Program-made: the position numbers and the translations under genes
The notes under the pieces: model-generated
What the model saw: the letters and a program-made list of their open reading frames with translations, nothing else
Databases searched by the model: none
What the model was told of the DNA's origin: nothing
Part shown: positions 1-7,318 of the stretch, piece by piece
Position numbering within the stretch: the first letter of the stretch is position 1
Layout of the letters: each line of letters begins with the position of its first letter
DNA from: an uncultured Kordia sp.
GTDB lineage: Bacteria; Bacteroidota; Bacteroidia; Flavobacteriales; Flavobacteriaceae
Length of the DNA: 12,142 nt
Assembly: GCA_913054565.1 (NCBI GenBank)
Contig: CAJXHW010000028.1
Location: 1 to 12,142 of the forward strand
Direction: 5' to 3'

Positions 1-4
1 TAAT

Positions 5-40
5 ATAAAGGTTGTTTTTTGCAAAAAAAACAACCTTTAT
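5..40. terminator. A/T-rich hairpin, possible terminator downstream of the M1 peptidase gene
   Basis: Bases 5-20 pair perfectly with 25-40 (16 bp, four-base loop GCAA). The stem core is AAAGGTTG/CAACCTTT and the inner part is a T-run facing an A-run. It lies about 70 bases past the stop of the minus-strand M1 gene. Read on the plus strand, the stem is followed by TTTATTT-like sequence. On the minus strand no clean T-tract follows the stem. It may therefore terminate the M1 transcript, a plus-strand gene left of the window, or both. Confidence 0.5.
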
Positions 41-111
41 TTAGCGACCTATATAAACAAGGGATATAATTAATTATTTTAGGGATAAACAACACTCCCT
101 GTTTTATATAA

Positions 112-1998
112 TTATTTTATATTATTGGTTCTATCAATATCTGCCATTAACTCTGAAGGATCAATAGTAATCGTTTTTATGTTTTTTGAGACTTCAAATG
201 TATAGGTAGGATGTGCCCATGCCCAATCAGTTTTTACAATTCTTTTTAAATTAGGATACGCATTTTCTTTTTCAGCTCTTGCCATCTGTAAAGGAATATA
301 AATATATTCTTTACTCCCATCTGTATATTCAACAATCACATCAATAGGCATTGGCAATTCTCCTTTGCGCTTTAAAGTTACTTTTTTACCTTCAACAGAC
401 TCAATAGCATAATCAATAGTTTTGGTTGTTTGTGTCCACTCGGTTAAATACCAATCCAATTCAAAACCAGATACTTTTTCTGCTACACGTTTAAAATCAT
501 TTGGTGTAGGGTGTTTAAAGCTCCATTGTGTATAGTATTCTTTTAAAGTTTCTGCTAGTTTATCTTCTCCAATAATGTAGCCTAATTGCGCTAAGAATAT
601 TTCCCCTTTACTGTAGGCAGTAATTCCGTATGCCATATTTGAATGGTAACGATCAGCATAAGTTGTTTGTGGTTCTTCTTTACCAGAATTAGCCAAATAG
701 TTATAATTTCTATAAGCACCTACAAACGGATTATCTTTTCCTTGCCCTTCAGCTAATGCAGAAATATATGACGTCATTCCTTCGTCCATCCACTCATGTT
801 TTGCTTCATTTGTAGCAAATAAATGTTGAAACCATGCATGAGCCATTTCGTGAGCTGTTACGCCTATTAAGCTTCCTAATTTACGTTTTCCAGTAATTAA
901 AGTACACATAGCATACTCCATTCCACCGTCTCCACCTTGAATAACAGAGTATTGTTTCCATGGATATGGCCCAACATTTTCATTAAAAAACGCTAATAAT
1001 TCTGCAGTACGTGGTTGTAATTTTTTCCAGTTTTCTTTGATGCTCTTATCATTTTTATATAAAAAATGTAAGTCTACACCATTTTCTCCTTTTATTTTAT
1101 CATGAATATAATCAGGATCTGCTGCCCATGTAAAATCGTGTACATTAGGTGCTACAAAATGCCAAGTTAATTTATCTCCTTTTACCTTAGGTACTATTAC
1201 ACCAGCATCTTCATAGCCGTGTCCTATCTGATTTGGGTTTTGTAAATATCCAGAACCTCCAACAGTGTAGTTTTTATCGATGGTTAACTTTACATCAAAA
1301 TTTCCCCAAACACCATGAAATTCTCTAGCGATGTACGCATCGGCGTGCCATCCTTCAAAATCATATTCAGCTAATTTAGGAAACCATTGTGTCATAGAAA
1401 GTGCTACACCTTCTGCATTATTTCTACCAGAACGACGAATTTGTAACGGCACTTGTCCTAAGAAATCCATATTGAAAGTTACTTTTTCACCAGATTTGAT
1501 GGGTTTGTTTAAAGTGACTTCTAAAACAGTACCAACAGTAGTGTGTTTTACAGCAACACCGTCTTGAGTTAAAGAGTTGACTTTAATAAATCCAATTTCA
1601 TTAGGTTTTAATCCCGCAATTCTACTCACAACTTTTGGGTTGTCTTTTGTGCCAGTGTTTACAGTCATTCGCCCATCTGGATCAGGAACAGTCGCTAAAC
1701 GTGCATCCATTTCACTACCAGGTTGAAAAGCATTAAAATACAAGTGGTAATACACTTTGTCTAAATCGTCAGGAGAGTTGTTTGTATACACTAACTCTTG
1801 CTGTCCTTTATATTGATAGGTATTTACATCCATATCAATAGCCATCTTATAGTCAACATGTTGTTGCCAATACGTATCTTTTGATGTGATAGATGTAGAT
1901 TTTGTAACCGTTTGAATACTTGGCTGTATGGTGTTTTCTGTAGTTTTACACGACAACACTGTTAAGGCGGTAAGCCCTAATAGAACTGTTTTTTTCAT
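112..1998 (-). CDS. M1-family zinc metallopeptidase (aminopeptidase), predicted lipoprotein
   Basis: This encodes a 628-residue exported zinc aminopeptidase-type enzyme that would remove N-terminal residues from peptides at the cell envelope. The N-terminus is a lipoprotein signal: MKK, a hydrophobic run, then VLSC with the lipidated Cys at residue 17. Residues about 45-290 fit the beta-rich M1 N-terminal domain. The catalytic domain carries GGMEYA (358-363), the equivalent of the M1 GAMEN substrate motif. It also has the zinc site HEMAH (383-387) with the third ligand Glu406 in WMDEG, giving the family spacing HExxH-x18-E. Tyr462 in AYSKGE is a plausible transition-state Tyr. The C-terminal part (about 530-628) is a beta-rich tail, so the protein is shorter than classical PepN. 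It lies downstream of the S8 protease gene, separated by a hairpin terminator. The start is supported by the signal peptide. Family assignment is firm; substrate is unknown. Confidence 0.93.
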   Translation of the reverse strand: MKKTVLLGLTALTVLSCKTTENTIQPSIQTVTKSTSITSKDTYWQQHVDYKMAIDMDVNTYQYKGQQELVYTNNSPDDLDKVYYHLYFNAFQPGSEMDARLATVPDPDGRMTVNTGTKDNPKVVSRIAGLKPNEIGFIKVNSLTQDGVAVKHTTVGTVLEVTLNKPIKSGEKVTFNMDFLGQVPLQIRRSGRNNAEGVALSMTQWFPKLAEYDFEGWHADAYIAREFHGVWGNFDVKLTIDKNYTVGGSGYLQNPNQIGHGYEDAGVIVPKVKGDKLTWHFVAPNVHDFTWAADPDYIHDKIKGENGVDLHFLYKNDKSIKENWKKLQPRTAELLAFFNENVGPYPWKQYSVIQGGDGGMEYAMCTLITGKRKLGSLIGVTAHEMAHAWFQHLFATNEAKHEWMDEGMTSYISALAEGQGKDNPFVGAYRNYNYLANSGKEEPQTTYADRYHSNMAYGITAYSKGEIFLAQLGYIIGEDKLAETLKEYYTQWSFKHPTPNDFKRVAEKVSGFELDWYLTEWTQTTKTIDYAIESVEGKKVTLKRKGELPMPIDVIVEYTDGSKEYIYIPLQMARAEKENAYPNLKRIVKTDWAWAHPTYTFEVSKNIKTITIDPSELMADIDRTNNIK

Positions 1999-2021
1999 TT
2001 GTTTGAAGAATTTAAAGGACT

Positions 2022-2057
2022 AAAATAAAAAAACCTCAGCAATAACTGCTGAGGTTT
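2022..2057 (-). terminator. Rho-independent terminator after the S8 protease gene
   Basis: A perfect 11-bp stem (AAACCTCAGCA at 2031-2041 with TGCTGAGGTTT at 2047-2057) has a five-base loop. On the minus strand it is followed by a run of seven T, then ATTTTA. It begins 25 bases past the S8 stop codon. Its T-tract ends only about 25 bases before the ATG of the M1 gene, which is unusual if M1 has its own promoter. Confidence 0.85.
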
Positions 2058-2081
2058 AGTATAATATTAAGAAGTAATATC

Positions 2082-3692
2082 TTATTTAGACATCATTTCT
2101 GCCATGATTAAGGCGTTGTAAGCATTCACAATTTTTCCGCTTGTAGATACTTCGCTTAAGGTTTTCTTATTATCACTATTACCAGCCATGATCACTTTAG
2201 TAGTAATTGGTAACCCTGAACTCATTAAAATTTGCTTTACTTGAGCAGCTTTTAATTTAGGATAGTAAGAACGAATTAATGCAGCAACTCCAGCAACATT
2301 TGGCGATGCCATTGATGTTCCTTGTAAGTGCTTATACTTATTGTGTGGCACTGGTGCGTAGATTTTTACTCCTGGAGCAAAGACATCTACATTTGTTTTA
2401 CCATAGTTTGAGAAGTTGGCCACTAACTCAGATCCGTATTTGTAATTTAATGCACCTACTGTTAAGAAGTTGTTAGAAATTTCAGAACCATTATCAACTT
2501 GGTCATTTGGATAAATGTTTTTAGTATCTAAATCTGTACCGTCATTTCCAGCAGCATTTACAATTAAAACATCATGATCTGCAGCGTATTTAATAGCATC
2601 ATAAACCCATTTCGCGTGTGGAGAGTATGATTTACCAAAACTTGTATTGATAACTTTTGCACCATTATCTACAGCATAACGAAATGCTAATGCAATATCT
2701 TTATCATATTCATCACCGTTAGGTACTGCTCTTACAGTCATAATTTCAACATTATGAGCAATTCCGTTCATTCCTTTACCGTTATTACGCTCAGCAGCAA
2801 TAATTCCTGCTACGTGTGTTCCGTGTAAAGCACCATCTTTTTCTGGCCCCCACATAACGTTGTTACCATAAATGTTGTCTGAAATATCATTAGGGTTATC
2901 CCCTACCACTGCTCTAAAGTCAGTAGTCATATTTAAATGACTATTTAAACTAGATGTAAAATGCTCAATACCGCCTTTTATTTGTTCTTTAACATCGGCT
3001 ATTGGACTACCATACGCCATCATTTGCTTAATAACACCAACGCTTTGTAACAAAGTTTCATCTTCAGTAGTAATAGCGTTTACGTCTTCCTTAGTATAAA
3101 TTTCTTTACCTAAATGTTTAGCAACTGCGGCATCTGCATCAGTTAAGGATTTATAAATTTGTTCATAACGTGTTTTATTAGCTATGGCTTGTTGAGATTC
3201 AGCATCATATTCTTTTTGAGCGCTTGCAACGGTTGCTGCATCTGCCAAAGACTTGTCTCTTAAAATACGTACAAACTCTAAGTTTTCATCATTAATATCA
3301 CCTAAAAAATTCCATCCGTGAACATCATCAATGAAACCGTTTTTGTCATCATCTTTTCCGTTATTAGCAATTTCCTTTTTGTTGGTCCATAGCACATTTT
3401 TTAAATCTTCATGCTCAATATCAACTCCAGAATCTATAACTCCTACAACAACAGTTTTTCCTTTTTTTCCTTTTAAGAATTCGTAAGCTTTATCAACACT
3501 CATCCCAGGAATGGTATCTTTTACTAAATCTAAATGACTCCAAGAGTTCAACTCTGCATCTGTTAATTTAGTCACCTTTAAAGGTGTACTGTCAATGTTT
3601 GTAATTGGTGTAGACACCACATTTGACGAACCACAACTAGCCAAAATCATTGCTGTAGTTGCTGATAAGAATAATGGTTTAATCAATTTCAT
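2082..3692 (-). CDS. Subtilisin-like S8 serine protease, predicted lipoprotein
   Basis: This is a 536-residue exported serine endopeptidase. The signal peptide ends in LASC with the lipidated Cys at residue 20. The catalytic triad is complete: Asp87 (VIDSGVD), His290 (LHGTHVAG) and Ser460 (GTSMASPNVAG), with the oxyanion Asn382 in NAAGNDG. A Ca-loop-like acidic stretch (NGKDDDKNGFIDD, 111-123) lies after the Asp. The Asp-to-His interval is about 200 residues, against about 32 in subtilisin. The extra segment (about 135-285) is rich in Ala, Glu, Lys and Gln and looks mainly helical. Such insertions occur in Bacteroidota S8 lipoproteins. No classical I9 propeptide is recognisable between the Cys and the catalytic domain (about 21-75). 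The gene follows the MBL-fold gene by 128 bases on the same strand and ends at a strong terminator. Substrate and activation mode are unknown. Confidence 0.93.
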   Translation of the reverse strand: MKLIKPLFLSATTAMILASCGSSNVVSTPITNIDSTPLKVTKLTDAELNSWSHLDLVKDTIPGMSVDKAYEFLKGKKGKTVVVGVIDSGVDIEHEDLKNVLWTNKKEIANNGKDDDKNGFIDDVHGWNFLGDINDENLEFVRILRDKSLADAATVASAQKEYDAESQQAIANKTRYEQIYKSLTDADAAVAKHLGKEIYTKEDVNAITTEDETLLQSVGVIKQMMAYGSPIADVKEQIKGGIEHFTSSLNSHLNMTTDFRAVVGDNPNDISDNIYGNNVMWGPEKDGALHGTHVAGIIAAERNNGKGMNGIAHNVEIMTVRAVPNGDEYDKDIALAFRYAVDNGAKVINTSFGKSYSPHAKWVYDAIKYAADHDVLIVNAAGNDGTDLDTKNIYPNDQVDNGSEISNNFLTVGALNYKYGSELVANFSNYGKTNVDVFAPGVKIYAPVPHNKYKHLQGTSMASPNVAGVAALIRSYYPKLKAAQVKQILMSSGLPITTKVIMAGNSDNKKTLSEVSTSGKIVNAYNALIMAEMMSK

Positions 3693-3750
3693 GTGTTTGT
3701 ATTTAGTGTTATTTTAATTTTGATTGAATTGACGTGCAATTTAAGGACTT

Positions 3751-3779
3751 CAAATAGAAATGCATATTTATTTCACAAG
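3751..3779 (-). promoter_or_regulatory. Possible Bacteroidota-type promoter for the S8 protease gene
   Basis: On the minus strand CTTG (3779-3776) is followed after 19 bases by TATTTG (3756-3751), about 58 bases before the S8 ATG. The spacing matches the Bacteroidota -33/-7 arrangement. The -7 box lacks the two-base spacer of the TAnnTTTG consensus, so this is a weak call. No terminator is visible between the MBL gene and S8, so readthrough is also possible. Confidence 0.25.
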
Positions 3780-3820
3780 TTTCATCAATATGATTTATGA
3801 ATAATTTAGTTATTAGTAGC

Positions 3821-4684
3821 TTAATTGAATATTTCGTTACACGTAAAACGTTCTTTTAATACGATTCCTTTTTCTGAATGCTGCACAGTAACAATTTCAT
3901 TATGAGCATCATGCTCTAAAAATAAATAAAAATTTTCTGTAGCTGCGCGATTTAAAAAAACGCCTTTTTCATCAAGACTCAATAGAGGTCGTGTATCATA
4001 CCCTGTAACATACGGAACTTTTAAATGGCCAAGTGTAGGCATTAAATCGGCCATAAAACAGATGGTTTTCCCTTTGTAATTAATATGCGGAATCATTTGT
4101 TTTTCTGTATGACCATCAATAAATAACACTCCAAAATCTAATTCTGATTGTGTTATAAACCCACTTTTTTCTGGACTTTCCATAAAGTTCAATTGTCCAG
4201 ATTCTTGCATTGGCAGTAGATTTTCTTTTAAAAAAGAAGCTTTTTCTCTAGCATTTGGCTCTGTAGCCCATTGCCAATGACGTTTATTTGTCCAGAACTT
4301 AGCATTTTTAAATTTAGGCTCAAATCCTGTTTTGTCTTTATTCCAACCAATGCTTCCACCACAATGATCAAAGTGTAAATGCGTCATAAATACATCAGTA
4401 ATATCGTTTTTATGAAAGCCATGTTCAGCAAGAGATTTGTCAATAGAATGATTACCCCATTGGTGGTAATAGCCAAAAAATTTTTCCGATTGCTTATCTC
4501 CCATTCCTGTATCTATAAGCGTTAGACGATTGCCATCTTCAATTAATAAACATCGTGCGGCAATATCAATGAGATTATTTTTGTCGGCTGGATTAGTTTT
4601 TTGCCAGATTGTTTTAGGAACAACACCAAACATTGCGCCTCCATCTAACTTAAAATTACCAGCTTCAATAGGGTATAGTTTCAT
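3821..4684 (-). CDS. Metallo-beta-lactamase-fold hydrolase
   Basis: This is a 287-residue MBL-fold metalloenzyme without a signal peptide, so presumably cytoplasmic. The two-metal site is visible: the motif THLHFDHCGG gives His102, His104, Asp106 and His107. His192 (DGHTEKQ), Asp213 (MADLMPT) and His258 (LEHDAHNE) complete the ligand set expected for the dinuclear family that includes lactonases such as AiiA and YtnP. The LIDTGMGD segment (57-63) is the usual beta-strand turn before the metal loop. The length fits single-domain members. It heads the minus-strand group MBL-S8 and is divergent from the antiporter across 316 bases. The substrate (lactone, thioester, phosphoester or other) cannot be read from sequence. 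A quorum-quenching role would be speculation. Confidence 0.9.
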   Translation of the reverse strand: MKLYPIEAGNFKLDGGAMFGVVPKTIWQKTNPADKNNLIDIAARCLLIEDGNRLTLIDTGMGDKQSEKFFGYYHQWGNHSIDKSLAEHGFHKNDITDVFMTHLHFDHCGGSIGWNKDKTGFEPKFKNAKFWTNKRHWQWATEPNAREKASFLKENLLPMQESGQLNFMESPEKSGFITQSELDFGVLFIDGHTEKQMIPHINYKGKTICFMADLMPTLGHLKVPYVTGYDTRPLLSLDEKGVFLNRAATENFYLFLEHDAHNEIVTVQHSEKGIVLKERFTCNEIFN

Positions 4685-4744
4685 GTATAATACTTTTATA
4701 GAGTGCTATTTATTGTTTTAAAACCACCATAAGATTTAAAAACA

Positions 4745-4783
4745 ATGTGCAAATTAGTAAAATAGAGTCGATTTTATGCACAT
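4745..4783. repeat. Bulged inverted repeat upstream of the MBL hydrolase gene
   Basis: ATGTGCA (4745-4751) is the exact inverse complement of TGCACAT (4777-4783). Inside it TAAAAT (4758-4763) pairs with ATTTTA (4771-4776) around a seven-base loop, leaving one six-base bulge (AATTAG). It begins 61 bases upstream of the MBL start and could be an operator or a leader-RNA stem. No T-tract follows, so it is not a terminator. Confidence 0.4.
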
Positions 4784-4921
4784 GTTAAGAAGGTTTTATG
4801 ATTTCATAAGTAGAAAAAAAATCCTATTTTCGGTAAATCAAAATACTTATAAATGTAAATTAGTGCATATGCTGATATTTAGTGTCTGTAAGGTTGAATG
4901 TATAAAGAGAGTATTTTAATA

Positions 4922-4929
4922 TAAGTTTG
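4922..4929 (+). promoter_or_regulatory. Candidate -7 box of the antiporter promoter (TAAGTTTG)
   Basis: TAAGTTTG fits the Bacteroidota TAnnTTTG box exactly and lies 71 bases before the antiporter ATG. The nearest upstream TTG (4894-4896) is 25 bases away, slightly too far for a good -33 box. A competing pair is TTG at 4950-4952 with TAACTTTA at 4976-4983 (23-base spacer), which would give a very short leader. Confidence 0.3.
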
Positions 4930-4930
4930 C

Positions 4931-4962
4931 AATGCGTTTAAATAGAGTATTGCTTACGCATT
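4931..4962. repeat. Inverted repeat in the antiporter upstream region
   Basis: AATGCGT (4931-4937) and ACGCATT (4956-4962) are exact inverse complements separated by 18 bases. They lie between two alternative promoter boxes and the antiporter start. The geometry would suit a dimeric regulator binding site, but arms of seven bases can arise by chance in AT-rich DNA. Confidence 0.3.
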
Positions 4963-5000
4963 TGAAACATATTTTTAACTTTACCCTTTAAAAAACATCC

Positions 5001-6827
5001 ATGTTAGCATTAGCAGGAATTATTATACTAGGAATACTAGCCCAATGGGTTGCTTGGAAACTTAAGTTGCCAGCAATTTTACCATTAATTCTTATTGGTT
5101 TATTGGTAGGGCCAATAGCCGCAGAGTTTTTATCAGAGGACGGAACTAAATGGATAGAACCCATTTGGAATGGTAAAGAAGGTTTATTTCCTGGTGAAAG
5201 TCTATTCTATTTTGTGTCTTTAGCAATTAGTATTATTCTTTTTGAAGGTGGACTTACCTTAAAAATTAATGAAATTAAAAATGTAGGATCTGTAATTACA
5301 AAACTAATTACACTAGGTTCTTTAGTTACTTTTGTAGTTGCTGCTGTAGCCGTGCATTATATTTTTAATTTAAGTTGGGAGATTTCTTTTTTGTTTTCTG
5401 GACTTATTATTGTCACTGGACCAACTGTAATTACACCTATTTTAAGGAATATTCCATTAAAGAAAGACATTTCAGCAATTTTAAAATGGGAAGGTATATT
5501 AATTGATCCAATTGGAGCTTTGGTTGCGGTTTTGGTATTTGAATTTATTAGTGTTGAGGGTGGTGGTGAGTTTACTAAAACTGCATTTATTGAGTTTGGA
5601 AAAATTCTATTCTTTGGTTCAGTATTTGGGTTTACTTTTGCACATGCGTTAAACTTTTCAATTAATAAAAACTTTATACCTCACTATTTGCTAAATGTGT
5701 TTGCTTTGGCTGCAGTATTGGGGGTATTTGTGTTGTCAGATAGCTTTGCTCATGAGTCGGGTTTATTAGCGGTAGTTGTTATGGGTATGGTATTAGGGAA
5801 CTCTAATTCACCGTATTTAAAAGAACTGTTATATTTTAAAGAATCACTCAGTGTGTTATTAATATCGATTCTTTTTATACTGCTTTCTGCCAATATCAAT
5901 ATGAGTGATTTATGGTTGATATACAATTGGAAAACCGCTATTTTATTTGCGGTAGTTGTCTTTATTGTTAGGCCATTAGGGGTGTTTTTAAGTTCTATTA
6001 ATTCTGGTTTACAATTAAATGAAAAGTTATTTATTAGTTGGGTAGGACCACGTGGTATTGTTGCTGCCGGAATTGCATCATTATTTGGGTTAAAGCTTGC
6101 TAAAATAGGGGTTGAAGGTGCTGAATATATTACACCATTAGTGTTTGTAATTGTTTTAGGAACAGTTTTACTAAATGCTACCACGGCGCGTTATTTTGCT
6201 AAAGCTATAGGTGTAATGTTAACAAAATCTAATGGAATATTAATTGTTGGTGCATCAGAGGTCTCTCAGATAATAGGAAAGTATTTGGTGGAAAATAATA
6301 GACATGTAGTACTTATTGATAATAACTTTACACATGTAGAAAATTCTCAGAAGTTAGGTTTAGAGGCTATGAAAGCGGATATTTATTCTGATGAATTAAC
6401 CAATAATATTGAGTTAAATGATATTGGATATTTAATGGCTTTAACAGGAAGTACGGCTATTAACCAATATGCCATTAATAAATTCTCTTCTCAATTTGGA
6501 GAAAATGGAACTTTTAGATTGGTGTCAATTGAAGAGATTAACGATGAAGTAAACAACCCTAATGAGTGTTTATTTTCGTATTCAGACGACTACAATTCAT
6601 TAAGTAGTTTGGTAAGTAAAATTCCTGAAATACATGAATTAGCTATAAAAAATAAGGATCATTTTTTAGAACTTATTGAAGATACAAACAATGATAAAGA
6701 TGTGATACCATTATTTATAAAAGATACTAATGGTGAACTAGAAATAATTGCGTCTGATAGTCATGATAAAAAAATACAAAAAGGATTTAAACTTGTGTAT
6801 TTAGGAAGAGAGATTCAGAATAAATAA
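5001..6827 (+). CDS. CPA-type Na+(K+)/H+ antiporter with C-terminal TrkA-N-like domain
   Basis: This 608-residue inner-membrane protein would exchange cytoplasmic Na+ or K+ for protons, serving pH and salt homeostasis. Residues about 1-400 form the Na+/H+ exchanger domain with roughly a dozen hydrophobic segments. Family motifs include FEGGLTL (81-87), TGPTVITPILRN (139-150), WEGILIDPIGA (163-173, with the likely ion-binding Asp169) and WVGPRGIVAAG (347-357). Residues about 411-510 resemble a TrkA-N/RCK Rossmann domain (beta strand ILIVGA, then HVVLIDNN). The glycine-rich loop reads GASEVSQIIG rather than GxGxxG, so nucleotide binding is uncertain. The last 100 residues are a hydrophilic regulatory tail. 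It is the only plus-strand gene in the window, with its own upstream region. The start gives an intact first transmembrane helix. Ion selectivity is not readable from sequence. Confidence 0.92.
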   Translation: MLALAGIIILGILAQWVAWKLKLPAILPLILIGLLVGPIAAEFLSEDGTKWIEPIWNGKEGLFPGESLFYFVSLAISIILFEGGLTLKINEIKNVGSVITKLITLGSLVTFVVAAVAVHYIFNLSWEISFLFSGLIIVTGPTVITPILRNIPLKKDISAILKWEGILIDPIGALVAVLVFEFISVEGGGEFTKTAFIEFGKILFFGSVFGFTFAHALNFSINKNFIPHYLLNVFALAAVLGVFVLSDSFAHESGLLAVVVMGMVLGNSNSPYLKELLYFKESLSVLLISILFILLSANINMSDLWLIYNWKTAILFAVVVFIVRPLGVFLSSINSGLQLNEKLFISWVGPRGIVAAGIASLFGLKLAKIGVEGAEYITPLVFVIVLGTVLLNATTARYFAKAIGVMLTKSNGILIVGASEVSQIIGKYLVENNRHVVLIDNNFTHVENSQKLGLEAMKADIYSDELTNNIELNDIGYLMALTGSTAINQYAINKFSSQFGENGTFRLVSIEEINDEVNNPNECLFSYSDDYNSLSSLVSKIPEIHELAIKNKDHFLELIEDTNNDKDVIPLFIKDTNGELEIIASDSHDKKIQKGFKLVYLGREIQNK

Positions 6828-6870
6828 ATTCGGTATAGGTTTTTTTAATGCCAGTATTATAAAACTAATT

Positions 6871-7317
6871 TTATGGTTGCTGCTCTTTAAAAACGAATGA
6901 AATTTCATTTGATTCATCAGAAATAAGAGCAATTAAATTGTCGTTTTCAATAGAGTACTGGATTATTTTCGGAAAATCATTGGCTTTGTTTTCACAAGTA
7001 AAACCACCTTCTTTTTTTGAAATTATTTTAAAAGTAGTTGGAGTTTTATTCACTCCAACTACTTCAAAATTCCAATAACCACTGTGTTTATATAACCGAA
7101 TATCTTCTTTAAAAACAGTATCTAATCGTTTTAAAGTACAGCCTAAACCAATGTATTCAGTATTTGAGTTTTTATACCAATACTCATAAGTTTTTGTGCC
7201 TTCAGTATTATTTGTCCGTTCCTATGATCCAATAAGCCAATCAAATTCAGGTAATTCTTTTGTGTTAGTACATGCAAGCGTAAACGGTAGTAATATAAGA
7301 CAAATAACTTTTTTCAT
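6871..7317 (-). pseudogene. DUF6265-like small lipoprotein gene interrupted by one amber codon
   Basis: A continuous 149-codon frame runs from ATG at 7317 to TAA at 6871. It is broken only by TAG at 7222-7224 (codon 32). The start region encodes a lipoprotein-type signal, MKKVICLILLPFTLAC, with Cys at residue 16, followed by ELPEFDWLIGS. The stop then falls where this family has Trp (WLIGSW/WLxGTW). The frame resumes as ERTNNTEGTKTYEYW and continues through the family motif ENKANDFPKIIQY to a normal C-terminus, so both sides are well preserved. One G-to-A transition (TGG to TAG, plus-strand base 7223) explains the break. The start lies one base after the S9 stop codon (TAA-T-ATG), implying cotranscription and possible translational coupling. 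An 60-codon remnant starting at Met89 (7053) could be translated alone but would lack the signal and half the domain. Function of the family is unknown. A sequencing error or very recent inactivation are both possible. Confidence 0.82.
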
Positions 7318-7318
7318 A

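Larger units (their letters stand above)
4685..5000. other. Divergent intergenic region between the MBL hydrolase and the antiporter
   Basis: These 316 bases contain no credible reading frame. They hold the start regions of two divergent genes. On the MBL side there is a bulged inverted repeat (4745-4783). On the antiporter side there are a TAAGTTTG box, a second inverted repeat (4931-4962) and a TAACTTTA box. I see no tRNA, riboswitch class or repeat family here. Confidence 0.7.

Noticed and set aside
1331..1567. Small plus-strand frame inside the M1 peptidase gene; similar cases at 2279-2476, 4530-4721, 8874-9122, 9227-9421 and 10633-10872.
   Set aside because: All overlap strongly supported genes on the other strand and have no recognisable domain or start signal.
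3821..4684. Quorum-quenching lactonase as a specific function for the MBL-fold protein.
   Set aside because: Metal ligands fit the wider dinuclear MBL group; nothing in the sequence fixes an acyl-homoserine-lactone substrate.
5750..6184. 144-codon minus-strand frame.
   Set aside because: It lies wholly within the antiporter transmembrane region on the opposite strand and shows no family motifs.
6828..6870. A shared terminator between the convergent antiporter and lipoprotein genes.
   Set aside because: Only weak A/T-only or wobble pairings are visible (for example ATAAAA/TTTTAT), without a GC-containing stem.
6871..7053. A free-standing 60-codon minus-strand gene.
   Set aside because: It begins mid-domain with no signal peptide and continues in frame, through one TAG codon, to a proper lipoprotein start at 7317.
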